A program made the position numbers and the translations under genes. A stretch of DNA of 64,000 nt, taken from positions 5,952,001-6,016,000 of the forward strand of contig OX621266.1 of assembly GCA_951640165.1 (NCBI GenBank), written 5' to 3'. Origin of the DNA: Pseudoips prasinana. Its lineage: Eukaryota; Arthropoda; Insecta; Lepidoptera; Nolidae. Positions 53,286 to 64,000 of this stretch are shown piece after piece. The notes under the pieces are model-generated. The model was not told where the DNA came from, searched no databases, and worked only from the letters and a program-made list of their open reading frames with translations. The first letter of the stretch is position 1, and each line of letters opens with the position of its first letter.

Positions 53286-56200
53286 TATAAAGTAACTTTG
53301 TTTTCATTATAATATACATATATATTTCTAAAATCTACCCTAAACAATAGTTTCTGTGTACTTTTTACTGAAAACATAGTTTTTGGTCATTTACTTACTA
53401 TTTTTACATAGTGCATATAGTTTTTATAGTTCTAATATCAAAAACTCAAAGAAACGCATCCGCCAACACCCTATTTGCGGTTGTAAGACACAGGGTCTTT
53501 GAGTTTTTTGATATAATCTCTAACTTTCTACTACAAATTCTAGTTTTTTTGTGATATCTAATTATTTTTCTACTCTACCTTAATCTGTTTATTTACTCAC
53601 CGGTTAGCTCTCGTCGAGACGCATCTAACGACACCGCATACACGGTGATAGCACCTGTATTTCAAAAGATATTTGCAATTTTAGATTTTTCAACACCCAA
53701 ACCGAGGTGTAGTGGCGGGTAGTTTCTGCCCATACATTACGTATATCTCAATCCAAAAACATACGATTTCAATAATTGTTTTTGTGTCTATCGTTTAATA
53801 TTAGCCCCCCAATATATAAAGTAACTTTGTTTTCATTATAATATACATATATATTTCTAAAATCTACCCTAAACAATAGTTTCTGTGTACTTTGTACTGA
53901 AAACATAGTTTTTGGTCATTTATTTACTATTTTTACATAGTGCATATAGTTTTTATAGTTCTAATATCAAAAACTCAAAGAAACGCATCCGCCAACACCC
54001 TATTTGCGGTTGTAAGACACAGGGTCTTTGAGTTTTTTGATATAATCTCTAACTTTCTACTACAAATTCTAGTTTTTTTGTGATATCTAATTATTTTTCT
54101 ACTCTACCTTAATCTGTTTATTTACTCACCGGTTAGCTCTCGTCGAGACGCATCTAACGACACCGCATACACGGTGATAGCACCTGTATTTCAAAAGATA
54201 TTTGCAATTTTAGATTTTTCATCACCCAAACCGAGGTGTAGTGGCGGGTAGTTTCTGCCCATACATTACGTATATCTCAATCCAAAAACATACGATTTCA
54301 ATAATTCTTTTTGTGTCTATCGTTTAATATTAGCCCCCCAATATATAAAGTAACTTTGTTTTCATTATAATATACATATATATTTCTAAAATCTACCCTA
54401 AACAATAGTTTCTGTGTACTTTGTACTGAAAACATAGTTTTTGGTCATTTACTTACTATTTTTACATAGTGCATATAGTTTTTATAGTTCTAATATCAAA
54501 AACTCAAAGAAACGCATCCGCCAACACCCTATTTGCGGTTGTAAGACACAGGGTCTTTGAGTTTTTTGATATAATCTCTAACTTTCTACTACAAATTCTA
54601 GTTTTTTTGTGATATCTAATTATTTTTCTACTCTACCTTAATCTGTTTATTTACTCACCGGTTAGCTCTCGTCGAGACGCATCTAACGACACCGCATACA
54701 CGGTGATAGCACCTGTATTTCAAAAGATATTTGCAATTTTAGATTTTTCATCACCCAAACCGAGGTGTAGTGGCGGGTAGTTTCTGCCCATACATTACGT
54801 ATATCTCAATCCAAAAACATACGATTTCAATAATTCTTTTTGTGTCTATCGTTTAATATTAGCCCCCCAATATATAAAGTAACTTTGTTTTCATTATAAT
54901 ATACATATATATTTCTAAAATCTACCCTAAACAATAGTTTCTGTGTACTTTGTACTGAAAACATAGTTTTTGGTCATTTACTTACTATTTTTACATAGTG
55001 CGTATAGTTTTTATAGTTCTAATATCAAAAACTCAAAGAAACGCATCCGCCAACACCCTATTTGCGGTTGTAAGACACAGGGTCTTTGAGTTTTTTGATA
55101 TAATCTCTAACTTTCTACTACAAATTCTAGTTTTTTTGTGATATCTAATTATTTTTCTACTCTACCTTAATCTGTTTATTTACTCACCGGTTAGCTCTCG
55201 TCGAGACGCATCTAACGACACCGCATACACGGTGATAGCACCTGTATTTCAAAAGATATTTGCAATTTTAGATTTTTCATCACCCAAACCGAGGTGTAGT
55301 GGCGGGTAGTTTCTGCCCATACATTACGTATATCTCAATCCAAAAACATACGATTTCAATAATTCTTTTTGTGTCTATCGTTTAATATTAGCCCCCCAAT
55401 ATATAAAGTAACTTTGTTTTCATTATAATATACATATATATTTCTAAAATCTACCCTAAACAATAGTTTCTGTGTACTTTGTACTGAAAACATAGTTTTT
55501 GGTCATTTACTTACTATTTTTACATAGTGCATATAGTTTTTATAGTTCTAATATCAAAAACTCAAAGAAACGCATCCGCCAACACCCTATTTGCGGTTGT
55601 AAGACACAGGGTCTTTGAGTTTTTTGATATAATCTCTAACTTTCTACTACAAATTCTAGTTTTTTTGTGATATCTAATTATTTTTCTACTCTACCTTAAT
55701 CTGTTTATTTACTCACCGGTTAGCTCTCGTCGAGACGCATCTAACGACACCGCATACACGGTGATAGCACCTGTATTTCAAAAGATATTTGCAATTTTAG
55801 ATTTTTCATCACCCAAACCGAGGTGTAGTGGCGGGTAGTTTCTGCCCATACATTACGTATATCTCAATCCAAAAACATACGATTTCAATAATTCTTTTTG
55901 TGTCTATCGTTTAATATTAGCCCCCCAATATATAAAGTAACTTTGTTTTCATTATAATATACATATATATTTCTAAAATCTACCCTAAACAATAGTTTCT
56001 GTGTACTTTGTACTGAAAACATAGTTTTTGGTCATTTACTTACTATTTTTACATAGTGCATATAGTTTTTATAGTTCTAATATCAAAAACTCAAAGAAAC
56101 GCATCCGCCAACACCCTATTTGCGGTTGTAAGACACAGGGTCTTTGAGTTTTTTGATATAATCTCTAACTTTCTACTACAAATTCTAGTTTTTTTGTGAT

Positions 56201-58160
56201 ATCTAATTATTTTTCTACTCTACCTTAATCTGTTTATTTACTCACCGGTTAGCTCTCGTCGAGACGCATCTAACGACACCGCATACACGGTGATAGCACC
56301 TGTATTTCAAAAGATATTTGCAATTTTAGATTTTTCATCACCCAAACCGAGGTGTAGTGGCGGGTAGTTTCTGCCCATACATTACGAATATCTCAATCCA
56401 AAAACATACGATTTCAATAATTCTTTTTGTGTCTATCGTTTAATATTAGCCCCCCAATATATAAAGTAACTTTGTTTTCATTATAATATACATATATATT
56501 TCTAAAATCTACCCTAAACAATAGTTTCTGTGTACTTTGTACTGAAAACATAGTTTTTGGTCCTTTACTTACTATTTTTACATAGTGCATATAGTTTTTA
56601 TAGTTCTAATATCAAAAACTCAAAGAAACGCATCCGCCAACTTCCTATTTGCGGTTGTAAGACACAGGGTCTTTGAGTTTTTTGATATAATCTCTAACTT
56701 TCTACTACAAATTCTAGTTTTTTTGTGATATCTAATTATTTTTCTACTCTACCTTAATCTGTTTATTTACTCACCGGTTAGCTCTCGTCGAGACGCATCT
56801 AACGACACCGCATACACGGTGATAGCACCTGTATTTCAAAAGATATTTGCAATTTTAGATTTTTCATCACCCAAACCGAGGTGTAGTGGCGGGTAGTTTC
56901 TGCCCATACATTACGAATATCTCAATCCAAAAACATACGATTTCAATAATTCTTTTTGTGTCTATCGTTTAATATTAGCCCCCCAATATATAAAGTAACT
57001 TTGTTTTCATTATAATATACATATATATTTCTAAAATCTACCCTAAACAATAGTTTCTGTGTACTTTGTACTGAAAACATAGTTTTTGGTCATTTACTTA
57101 CTATTTTTACATAGTGCATATAGTTTTTATAGTTCTAATATCAAAAACTCAAAGAAACGCATCCGCCAACACCCTATTTGCGGTTGTAAGACACAGGGTC
57201 TTTGAGTTTTTTGATATAATCTCTAACTTTCTACTACAAATTCTAGTTTTTTTGTGATATCTAATTATTTTTCTACTCTACCTTAATCTGTTTATTTACT
57301 CACCGGTTAGCTCTCGTCGAGACGCATCTAACGACACCGCATACACGGTGATAGCACCTGTATTTCAAAAGATATTTGCAATTTTAGATTTTTCATCACC
57401 CAAACCGAGGTGTAGTGGCGGGTAGTTTCTGCCCATACATTACGTATATCTCAATCCAAAAACATACGATTTCAATAATTCTTTTTGTGTCTATCGTTTA
57501 ATATTAGCCCCCCAATATATAAAGTAACTTTGTTTTCATTATAATATACATATATATTTCTAAAATCTACCCTAAACAATAGTTTCTGTGTACTTTGTAC
57601 TGAAAACATAGTTTTTGGTCATTTACTTACTATTTTTACATAGTGCATATAGTTTTTATAGTTCTAATATCAAAAACTCAAAGAAACGCATCCGCCAACA
57701 CCCTATTTGCGGTTGTAAGACACAGGGTCTTTGAGTTTTTTGATATAATCTCTAACTTTCTACTACAAATTCTAGTTTTTTTGTGATATCTAATTATTTT
57801 TCTACTCTACCTTAATCTGTTTATTTACTCACCGGTTAGCTCTCGTCGAGACGCATCTAACGACACCGCATACACGGTGATAGCACCTGTATTTCAAAAG
57901 ATATTTGCAATTTTAGATTTTTCATCACCCAAACCGAGGTGTAGTGGCGGGTAGTTTCTGCCCATACATTACGAATATCTCAATCCAAAAACATACGATT
58001 TCAATAATTCTTTTTGTGTCTATCGTTTAATATTAGCCCCCCAATATATAAAGTAACTTTGTTTTCATTATAATATACATATATATTTCTAAAATCTACC
58101 CTAAACAATAGTTTCTGTGTACTTTGTACTGAAAACATAGTTTTTGGTCCTTTACTTACT
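53286..58160. repeat. 529-bp satellite array, part 2
   Basis: Continues the monomer exactly where the transposon split it (TATAAAGTAACTTTG) and then has complete units starting at 53721, 54250, 54779, 55308, 55837, 56366, 56895 and 57424. The unit starting at 57953 is split at 58160 by the LINE. All eight complete units are exactly 529 bp. Variants typical of this part are ATTACGAATATC at 56366, 56895 and 57953, and GGTCCTTTAC at 56366 and 57953. Confidence 0.98.
58146..58160. repeat. Left target-site duplication of the LINE
   Basis: GGTCCTTTACTTACT is repeated at 59914-59928. The final T may instead belong to the tail, so the duplication is 14 or 15 bp. Removing the element and one copy restores a 529-bp monomer exactly (57953 to the next start at 60250). 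Confidence 0.95.
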
Positions 58161-58184
58161 TTTTTTTTTTTTTTTTTTTTTTTT
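58161..58184 (-). other. Poly(A) tail of the LINE (T-run on the plus strand)
   Basis: Twenty-four T on the plus strand, or 25 if the ambiguous base at 58160 is included, with no interruptions. A long unbroken tail suggests a young insertion. Confidence 0.95.
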
Positions 58185-58646
58185 ACATGGTGGAAATGCA
58201 TTAAACTTACGCATACCCGCCGCTTGGGGAGGCGACGGGTTATGTGGGACTCACTCGGGCTAGTCCCGGGATACGCACTAAAACCACCATGGTAGCCAGC
58301 CTCACAATGCCTGTAGCGGGGGGCCTGGGTACTCGTGAACGATCTCGCCAGTACCCCCGCTGTACACTGAGCGTCTGAGACTCTCCTCCGGGGACGGGAG
58401 GGGGCCAAATGCCTCCTCCCCTCCCCTTCACGCACAAGCGCGTTTAGGCAACCTGAGCTACAGCAGGTTACCTCTTCCCGGGACCGCTTATGTAAGACGA
58501 GTGGAGTTCCCCTCCTCCAAACGCCAGCGGTCCCAGGGGCGACGTCAAGCCGGGGAGAAGCCAGCCGGACGCCGCATACTCTCACGCGCTGAGATTAGAT
58601 CCCAGCGCCGGCGCCGATGAAGCGGATATTAGTGTCAATATCCAGT
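58185..58646 (-). other. LINE 3' untranslated region
   Basis: GC-rich region between the ORF stop and the poly(A) tail. It contains an imperfect hairpin next to the stop, a small AACCTG/CAGGTT hairpin (58450-58455 with 58464-58469) and two hairpins near the 3' end. The minus-strand end reads GCATTTCCACCATGT before the A-run. No protein is expected here. Confidence 0.8.
58215..58267. repeat. Two adjacent small hairpins at the LINE 3' end
   Basis: ACCCG (58215-58219) pairs with CGGGT (58236-58240), with three more pairs inside after a mismatch. GGGACT (58246-58251) pairs with AGTCCC (58262-58267). They lie about 30-80 bp from the tail, where many LINE RNAs carry the structure recognised by their own reverse transcriptase; that role is inferred here. 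Confidence 0.65.
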
Positions 58647-58657
58647 TCATCGGCGCC
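58610..58657. repeat. 21-bp imperfect hairpin overlapping the LINE stop codon
   Basis: Arms 58610-58630 (GGCGCCGATGAAGCGGATATT) and 58637-58657 pair at 19 of 21 positions around a 6-nt loop, AGTGTC. The TGA stop of the RT frame lies in one arm. In the element's RNA this would be a strong stem at the end of the coding region. Confidence 0.9.
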
Positions 58658-59912
58658 GTCTCGTTCTCCTACGGGAGGGATCGTTGCGCTCCCTCTCGCG
58701 CTCGGAGGCCTCCTTCTTGAGCATAACAGCTTCACAGAATGAGGCCACCGCGTTCCATCCGGTTGTCGCCGCCAGCATAGCCGAAACCACTGATGGCAGC
58801 GAGAGGTCCAATCCTATTTCAGCGACCAGGACTCGCCTCTCGGGGGCCCAAGCTGGGCACTCCTCGAGTGTATGTTGGGCCGAGTCCGGGCCGCCGCCAC
58901 AATGGTGACACGACGGTGTCGCCTCTCTACCTATTCGACACAGGTACTCACCGAAGCACCCGTGTCCGGTGAGTATCTGTGTCAACCTGAAGGTTAGGCT
59001 GCCCCGTTTCCGGAGCAGCCATGCGTCAAACCACGGCAGGACCGCACCGACAGAGCGTTGGCGCGAGCCTCTTGGCAATTCAAGCCGCTCGCGCCAAATC
59101 TCTAAGGCCTGTCGGTGCGCGTCCCGCCGCACGTTTGTCGAGTCCGGTTGTTGGCCGCCGGCATCCGAGCGGGCACGGACGAGATCGTAAACTCTCGCGT
59201 CCATGTCCGCCAGGATATCCAGTGGCGGGAATCGTCCTAGTAAAGTCGCCGCCTCGAAGGAGATCGTCCGGTATCCACGGACCACTCTGATGGCAACCAC
59301 CCGCTGCACGCTATTCAAAAGAGCTTTGCAGCGGGAAGCTCTCGCCAGTCTAGACGACCAGACGGGAGCACCGTAGAGGGCCATAGACCGGATTACCCCA
59401 CAGTAGAGGCGGCGGACTTCTTCCCGGGGTCCCCCAAGGTTGGGCAGCAGACGCTGGAGTGCGCCCGCCGCTCCGCGAAGTCGGGGGACTAGCTGGACAA
59501 AGTGGGCGTCAAAAGCCCACCTACTGTCCAGCGTCAGCCCGAGGTATTTGAGGGTTTGCCCAACTGGGACCGCCTCACCACACACCTGAATCCGCGTGCT
59601 GGGAGGTTCCCTACCCCGACGGAGGCTGTGGAACCAAAGCGCCTCAGTTTTATGAGGCGCTACCTGAAGGCCCAGCCCGCGGACACTGCCGACGACGCAG
59701 GCCACTCCCAGTTCGGCAAGCCGTGCCACATCCATGAAATTGCTCCCCCTGGCCAACACGAGAGTGTCATCCGCATAGCAAACGACATCTACGCCGAGGG
59801 GGAGCCTCGTCCTGAGGACCGTGTCAAAAGCGAGGTTCCACAAGAGGGGTCCTAAAACAGATCCCTGTGGAACCCCGCGATCGACCTCCCTTGACATTCC
59901 CTCTCCGCCCCA
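58647..59912 (-). CDS. Partial LINE ORF2: C-terminal half of reverse transcriptase
   Basis: An open frame of about 421 codons with no internal stop, ending in TGA at 58647-58649. Counting from the first element codon, it holds GVPQGSVLGPLLWN (about 13-26), the catalytic YADD (46-49; 59766-59777), a GLGLQVAPHKTEAL block (about 80-93), LKYLGLTLD (about 121-129), an arginine-rich middle, and a C-X2-C-X8-H-X4-C knuckle (C335, C338, H347, C352). It closes with a basic tail, RRRTRRRR. The order matches non-LTR RT motifs downstream of the first catalytic aspartate. Missing are the endonuclease, the first ORF and the RT motif carrying that aspartate, so the product cannot be active. The frame remains open for 11 codons into satellite DNA (to 59945), including a chance ATG; those residues are not part of the element. 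Confidence 0.88.
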   Translation of the reverse strand, partial: WGGEGMSREVDRGVPQGSVLGPLLWNLAFDTVLRTRLPLGVDVVCYADDTLVLARGSNFMDVARLAELGVACVVGSVRGLGLQVAPHKTEALWFHSLRRGREPPSTRIQVCGEAVPVGQTLKYLGLTLDSRWAFDAHFVQLVPRLRGAAGALQRLLPNLGGPREEVRRLYCGVIRSMALYGAPVWSSRLARASRCKALLNSVQRVVAIRVVRGYRTISFEAATLLGRFPPLDILADMDARVYDLVRARSDAGGQQPDSTNVRRDAHRQALEIWRERLELPRGSRQRSVGAVLPWFDAWLLRKRGSLTFRLTQILTGHGCFGEYLCRIGREATPSCHHCGGGPDSAQHTLEECPAWAPERRVLVAEIGLDLSLPSVVSAMLAATTGWNAVASFCEAVMLKKEASERERERNDPSRRRTRRRR

Positions 59913-59913
59913 A

Positions 59914-59928
59914 GGTCCTTTACTTACT
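59914..59928. repeat. Right target-site duplication of the LINE
   Basis: GGTCCTTTACTTACT, an exact copy of 58146-58160, followed by the rest of the interrupted monomer (ATTTTTACATAGTGC). Confidence 0.95.
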
Positions 59929-62900
59929 ATTTTTACATAGTGCATATAGTTTTTATAGTTCTAATATCAAAAACTCAAAGAAACGCATCCGCCAACACCC
60001 TATTTGCGGTTGTAAGACACAGGGTCTTTGAGTTTTTTGATATAATCTCTAACTTTCTACTACAAATTCTAGTTTTTTTGTGATATCTAATTATTTTTCT
60101 ACTCTACCTTAATCTGTTTATTTACTCACCGGTTAGCTCTCGTCGAGACGCATCTAACGACACCGCATACACGGTGATAGCACCTGTATTTCAAAAGATA
60201 TTTGCAATTTTAGATTTTTCATCACCCAAACCGAGGTGTAGTGGCGGGTAGTTTCTGCCCATACATTACGAATATCTCAATCCAAAAACATACGATTTCA
60301 ATAATTCTTTTTAAGTCTATCGTTTAATATTAGCCCCCCAATATATAAAGTAACTTTGCTTTCATTATAATATACATATATATTTCTAAAATCTACCCTA
60401 AACAATAGTTTCTGTGTACTTTGTACTGAAAACATAGTTTTTGGTCATTTACTTACTATTTTTACATAGTGCATATAGTTTTTATAGTTCTAATATCAAA
60501 AACTCAAAAAAACGCATCCGCCAACACCCTATTTGCGGTTGTAAGACACAGGGTCTTTGAGTTTTTTGATATAATCTCTAACTTTCTACTACAAATTCTA
60601 GTTTTTTTGTGATATCTAATTATTTTTCTACTCTACCTTAATCTGTTTATTTACTCACCGGTTAGCTCTCGTCGAGACGCATCTAACGACACCGCATACA
60701 CGGTGATAGCACCTGTATTTCAAAAGATATTTGCAATTTTAGATTTTTCATCACCCAAACCGAGGTGTAGTGGCGGGTAGTTTCTGCCCATACATTACGT
60801 ATATCTCAATCCAAAAACATACGATTTCAATAATTCTTTTTGTGTCTATCGTTTAATATTAGCCCCCCAATATATAAAGTAACTTTGTTTTCATTATAAT
60901 ATACATATATATTTCTAAAATCTACCCTAAACAATAGTTTCTGTGTACTTTGTACTGAAAACATAGTTTTTGGTCATTTACTTACTATTTTTACATAGTG
61001 CATATAGTTTTTATAGTTCTAATATCAAAAACTCAAAGAAACGCATCCGCCAACACCCTATTTGCGGTTGTAAGACACAGGGTCTTTGAGTTTTTTGATA
61101 TAATCTCTAACTTTCTACTACAAATTCTAGTTTTTTTGTGATATCTAATTATTTTTCTACTCTACCTTAATCTGTTTATTTACTCACCGGTTAGCTCTCG
61201 TCGAGACGCATCTAACGACACCGCATACACGGTGATAGCACCTGTATTTCAAAAGATATTTGCAATTTTAGATTTTTCATCACCCAAACCGAGGTGTAGT
61301 GGCGGGTAGTTTCTGCCCATACATTACGTATATCTCAATCCAAAAACATACGATTTCAATAATTCTTTTTGTGTCTATCGTTTAATATTAGCCCCCCAAT
61401 ATATAAAGTAACTTTGTTTTCATTATAATATACATATATATTTCTAAAATCTACCCTAAACAATAGTTTCTGTGTACTTTGTACTGAAAACATAGTTTTT
61501 GGTCATTTACTTACTATTTTTACATAGTGCATATAGTTTTTTATAGTTCTAATATCAAAAACTCAAAGAAACGCATCCGCCAACACCCTATTTGCGGTTG
61601 TAAGACACAGGGTCTTTGAGTTTTTTGATATAATCTCTAACTTTCTACTACAAATTCTAGTTTTTTTGTGATATCTAATTATTTTTCTACTCTACCTTAA
61701 TCTGTTTATTTACTCACCGGTTAGCTCTCGTCGAGACGCATCTAACGACACCGCATACACGGTGATAGCACCTGTATTTCAAAAGATATTTGCAATTTTA
61801 GATTTTTCATCACCCAAACCGAGGTGTAGTGGCGGGTAGTTTCTGCCCATACATTACGTATATCTCAATCCAAAAACATACGATTTCAATAATTCTTTTT
61901 GTGTCTATCGTTTAATATTAGCCCCCCAATATATAAAGTAACTTTGTTTTCATTATAATATACATATATATTTCTAAAATCTACCCTAAACAATAGTTTC
62001 TGTGTACTTTGTACTGAAAACATAGTTTTTGGTCATTTACTTACTATTTTTACATAGTGCATATAGTTTTTATAGTTCTAATATCAAAAACTCAAAGAAA
62101 CGCATCCGCCAACACCCTATTTGCGGTTGTAAGACACAGGGTCTTTGAGTTTTTTGATATAATCTCTAACTTTCTACTACAAATTCTAGTTTTTTTGTGA
62201 TATCTAATTATTTTTCTACTCTACCTTAATCTGTTTATTTACTCACCGGTTAGCTCTCGTCGAGACGCATCTAACGACACCGCATACACGGTGATAGCAC
62301 CTGTATTTCAAAAGATATTTGCAATTTTAGATTTTTCATCACCCAAACCGAGGTGTAGTGGCGGGTAGTTTCTGCCCATACATTACGTATATCTCAATCC
62401 AAAAACATACGATTTCAATAATTATTTTTGTGTCTATCGTTTAATATTAGCCCCCCAATATATAAAGTAACTTTGTTTTCATTATAATATACATATATAT
62501 TTCTAAAATCTACCCTAAACAATAGTTTCTGTGTACTTTGTACTGAAAACATAGTTTTTGGTAATTTACTTACTATTTTTACATAGTGCATATAGTTTTT
62601 ATAGTTCTAATATCAAAAACTCAAAGAAACGCATCCGCCAACACCCTATTTGCGGTTGTAAGACACAGGGTCTTTGAGTTTTTTGATATAATCTCTAACT
62701 TTCTACTACAAATTCTAGTTTTTTTGTGATATCTAATTATTTTTCTACTCTACCTTAATCTGTTTATTTACTCACCGGTTAGCTCTCGTCGAGACGCATC
62801 TAACGACACCGCATACACGGTGATAGCACCTGTATTTCAAAAGATATTTGCAATTTTAGATTTTTCATCACCCAAACCGAGGTGTAGTGGCGGGTAGTTT

Positions 62901-64000
62901 CTGCCCATACATTACGAATATCTCAATCCAAAAACATACGATTTCAATAATTCTTTTTGTGTCTATCGTTTAATATTAGCCCCCCAATATATAAAGTAAC
63001 TTTGTTTTCATTATAATATACATATATATTTCTAAAATCTACCCTAAACAATAGTTTCTGTGTACTTTGTACTGAAAACATAGTTTTTGGTCCTTTACTT
63101 ACTATTTTTACATAGTGCATATAGTTTTTATAGTTCTAATATCAAAAACTCAAAGAAACGCATCCGCCAACACCCTATTTGCGGTTGTAAGACACAGGGT
63201 CTTTGAGTTTTTTGATATAATCTCTAACTTTCTACTACAAATTCTAGTTTTTTTGTGATATCTAATTATTTTTCTACTCTACCTTAATCTGTTTATTTAC
63301 TCACCGGTTAGCTCTCGTCGAGACGCATCTAACGACACCGCATACACGGTGATAGCACCTGTATTTCAAAAGATATTTGCAATTTTAGATTTTTCATCAC
63401 CCAAACCGAGGTGTAGTGGCGGGTAGTTTCTGCCCATACATTACGAATATCTCAATCCAAAAACATACGATTTCAATAATTCTTTTTGTGTCTATCGTTT
63501 AATATTAGCCCCCCAATATATAAAGTAACTTTGCTTTCATTATAATATACATATATATTTCTAAAATCTACCCTAAACAATAGTTTCTGTGTACTTTGTA
63601 CTGAAAACATAGTTTTTGGTCATTTACTTACTATTTTTACATAGTGCATATAGTTTTTATAGTTCTAATATCAAAAACTCAAAAAAACGCATCCGCCAAC
63701 ACCCTATTTGCGGTTGTAAGACACAGGGTCTTTGAGTTTTTTGATATAATCTCTAACTTTCTACTACAAATTCTAGTTTTTTTGTGATATCTAATTATTT
63801 TTCTACTCTACCTTAATCTGTTTATTTACTCACCGGTTAGCTCTCGTCGAGACGCATCTAACGACACCGCATACACGGTGATAGCACCTGTATTTCAAAA
63901 GATATTTGCAATTTTAGATTTTTCATCACCCAAACCGAGGTGTAGTGGCGGGTAGTTTCTGCCCATACATTACGTATATCTCAATCCAAAAACATACGAT
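59929..64000. repeat. 529-bp satellite array, part 3
   Basis: Finishes the interrupted monomer and then has complete units from 60250, 60779, 61308, 61838, 62367, 62896 and 63425. A partial unit from 63954 runs off the window, so the array continues beyond it. The unit at 60250 (ATTACGAATATC, TTTGCTTTC, CTCAAAAAAACGC) is matched by the unit at 63425, six units on. The preceding units, at 57953 and 62896, also match, showing a six-monomer block repeat. Confidence 0.98.
63089..63103. other. Paralogous empty target site of the LINE
   Basis: GGTCCTTTACTTACT occurs once here and continues directly into ATTTTTACATAG. This unit (62896-63424) shares the rare ATTACGAATATC and GGTCCTTTAC variants with the LINE-bearing unit, and its downstream neighbour matches that unit's neighbour. 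Confidence 0.85.

Larger units (their letters stand above)
58161..59913 (-). mobile_element. 5'-truncated non-LTR retrotransposon (R1/I-type LINE)
   Basis: A 1,753-bp GC-rich insertion on the minus strand within one satellite monomer. Read 5' to 3' on the minus strand it has the 3' part of a reverse transcriptase ORF (59912-58647), a 3' UTR of about 460 bp and a poly(A) tail of about 24. Target duplications of 14-15 bp flank it. The missing 5' portion and the tail are the usual marks of target-primed reverse transcription that stopped early. The combination of YADD, the QGSVLGPLLWN block and a C-terminal CCHC knuckle fits the R1 or a related I/Jockey-group clade; I cannot name the family. The intact frame, tail and clean duplication suggest a recent insertion. 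Confidence 0.92.

Noticed and set aside
50580..53289. TATA (4-bp) or TTAA target duplication for the TIR element
   Set aside because: TTAA is absent at the ends. A TATA duplication would need a monomer 2 bp shorter than the consensus, whereas TA accounts exactly for the spacing after the 275-bp deletion.
53128..53319. 63-codon minus-strand reading frame
   Set aside because: It starts in satellite sequence and crosses the transposon's terminal repeat; composition is random-like and no domain is visible.
58240..58437. 65-codon minus-strand frame in the LINE 3' UTR
   Set aside because: It overlaps the UTR hairpins and shows no recognisable motif.
58001..58585. 194-codon minus-strand reading frame with a lysine run
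   Set aside because: It reads through the LINE 3' UTR, its poly(A) tail (which gives the lysines) and into the satellite. It is a by-product of GC-rich UTR sequence.
58684..59855. Plus-strand frames opposite the reverse transcriptase
   Set aside because: They are antisense shadows of the GC-rich RT coding region with low-complexity Ser/Arg/Pro content; the minus-strand frame has the real RT motifs.
58161..59913. Satellite-specific LINE target preference
   Set aside because: Only one insertion is present among more than 110 monomers, which is not evidence of site specificity.
1..64000. Telomeric (TTAGG) repeats or rDNA near the array
   Set aside because: No TTAGG tract and no rRNA-like sequence was seen anywhere in the window, so neither a telomere-adjacent nor an rDNA location is supported.

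Overview
The window is eukaryotic and almost entirely satellite DNA. One AT-rich monomer of about 529 bp is repeated head to tail, always in the same orientation, from base 1 to base 64000. By following the recurrent unit start I count 95 complete monomers in 1-50233, 8 in 53721-57952 and 7 in 60250-63953, plus partial or interrupted ones. No host gene is visible. The likely source is an insect, most probably a moth or butterfly. The basis is a SINE body at about 51873-52050 that resembles a tRNA-derived SINE family I recall from lepidopteran genomes, and a LINE of the R1/I-like type common there. The species and chromosome cannot be told; a heterochromatic or sex-chromosome block is possible but is inference.

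Layout: (1) 1-50583, uninterrupted satellite with higher-order structure. The clearest case is a 13-monomer block of 6,880 bp present twice, at 33829-40708 and 41766-48645. (2) 50584-53285, a 2.7-kb element with 37-bp terminal inverted repeats (36/37 matching) and a TA target duplication. It looks like a non-autonomous DNA transposon and has no credible ORF. Inside it lie a diverged direct duplication of about 220-230 bp and a tRNA-derived SINE whose B-box/T-arm segment has been amplified into eight tandem 53-bp copies. The last satellite unit before this element carries a 275-bp deletion. (3) 53286-58160, satellite again. (4) 58161-59913, a 5'-truncated non-LTR retrotransposon on the minus strand. 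It has an intact C-terminal reverse transcriptase frame, a CCHC knuckle, a structured 3' UTR, a poly(A) tail and a 14-15 bp target duplication. (5) 59914-64000, satellite to the end of the window, including at 62896-63424 a paralogous copy of the LINE target unit without the LINE.

The history can be read from the sequence. The satellite grew by block duplication and homogenisation. The TIR element and the LINE each entered a single monomer; apart from the separate 275-bp deletion near the TIR element, the spacing of flanking monomers is exactly what clean insertion predicts. The LINE probably arrived after the local block duplication. The only protein-coding content is the truncated LINE frame, which lacks the N-terminal RT motifs and endonuclease and should be inactive.
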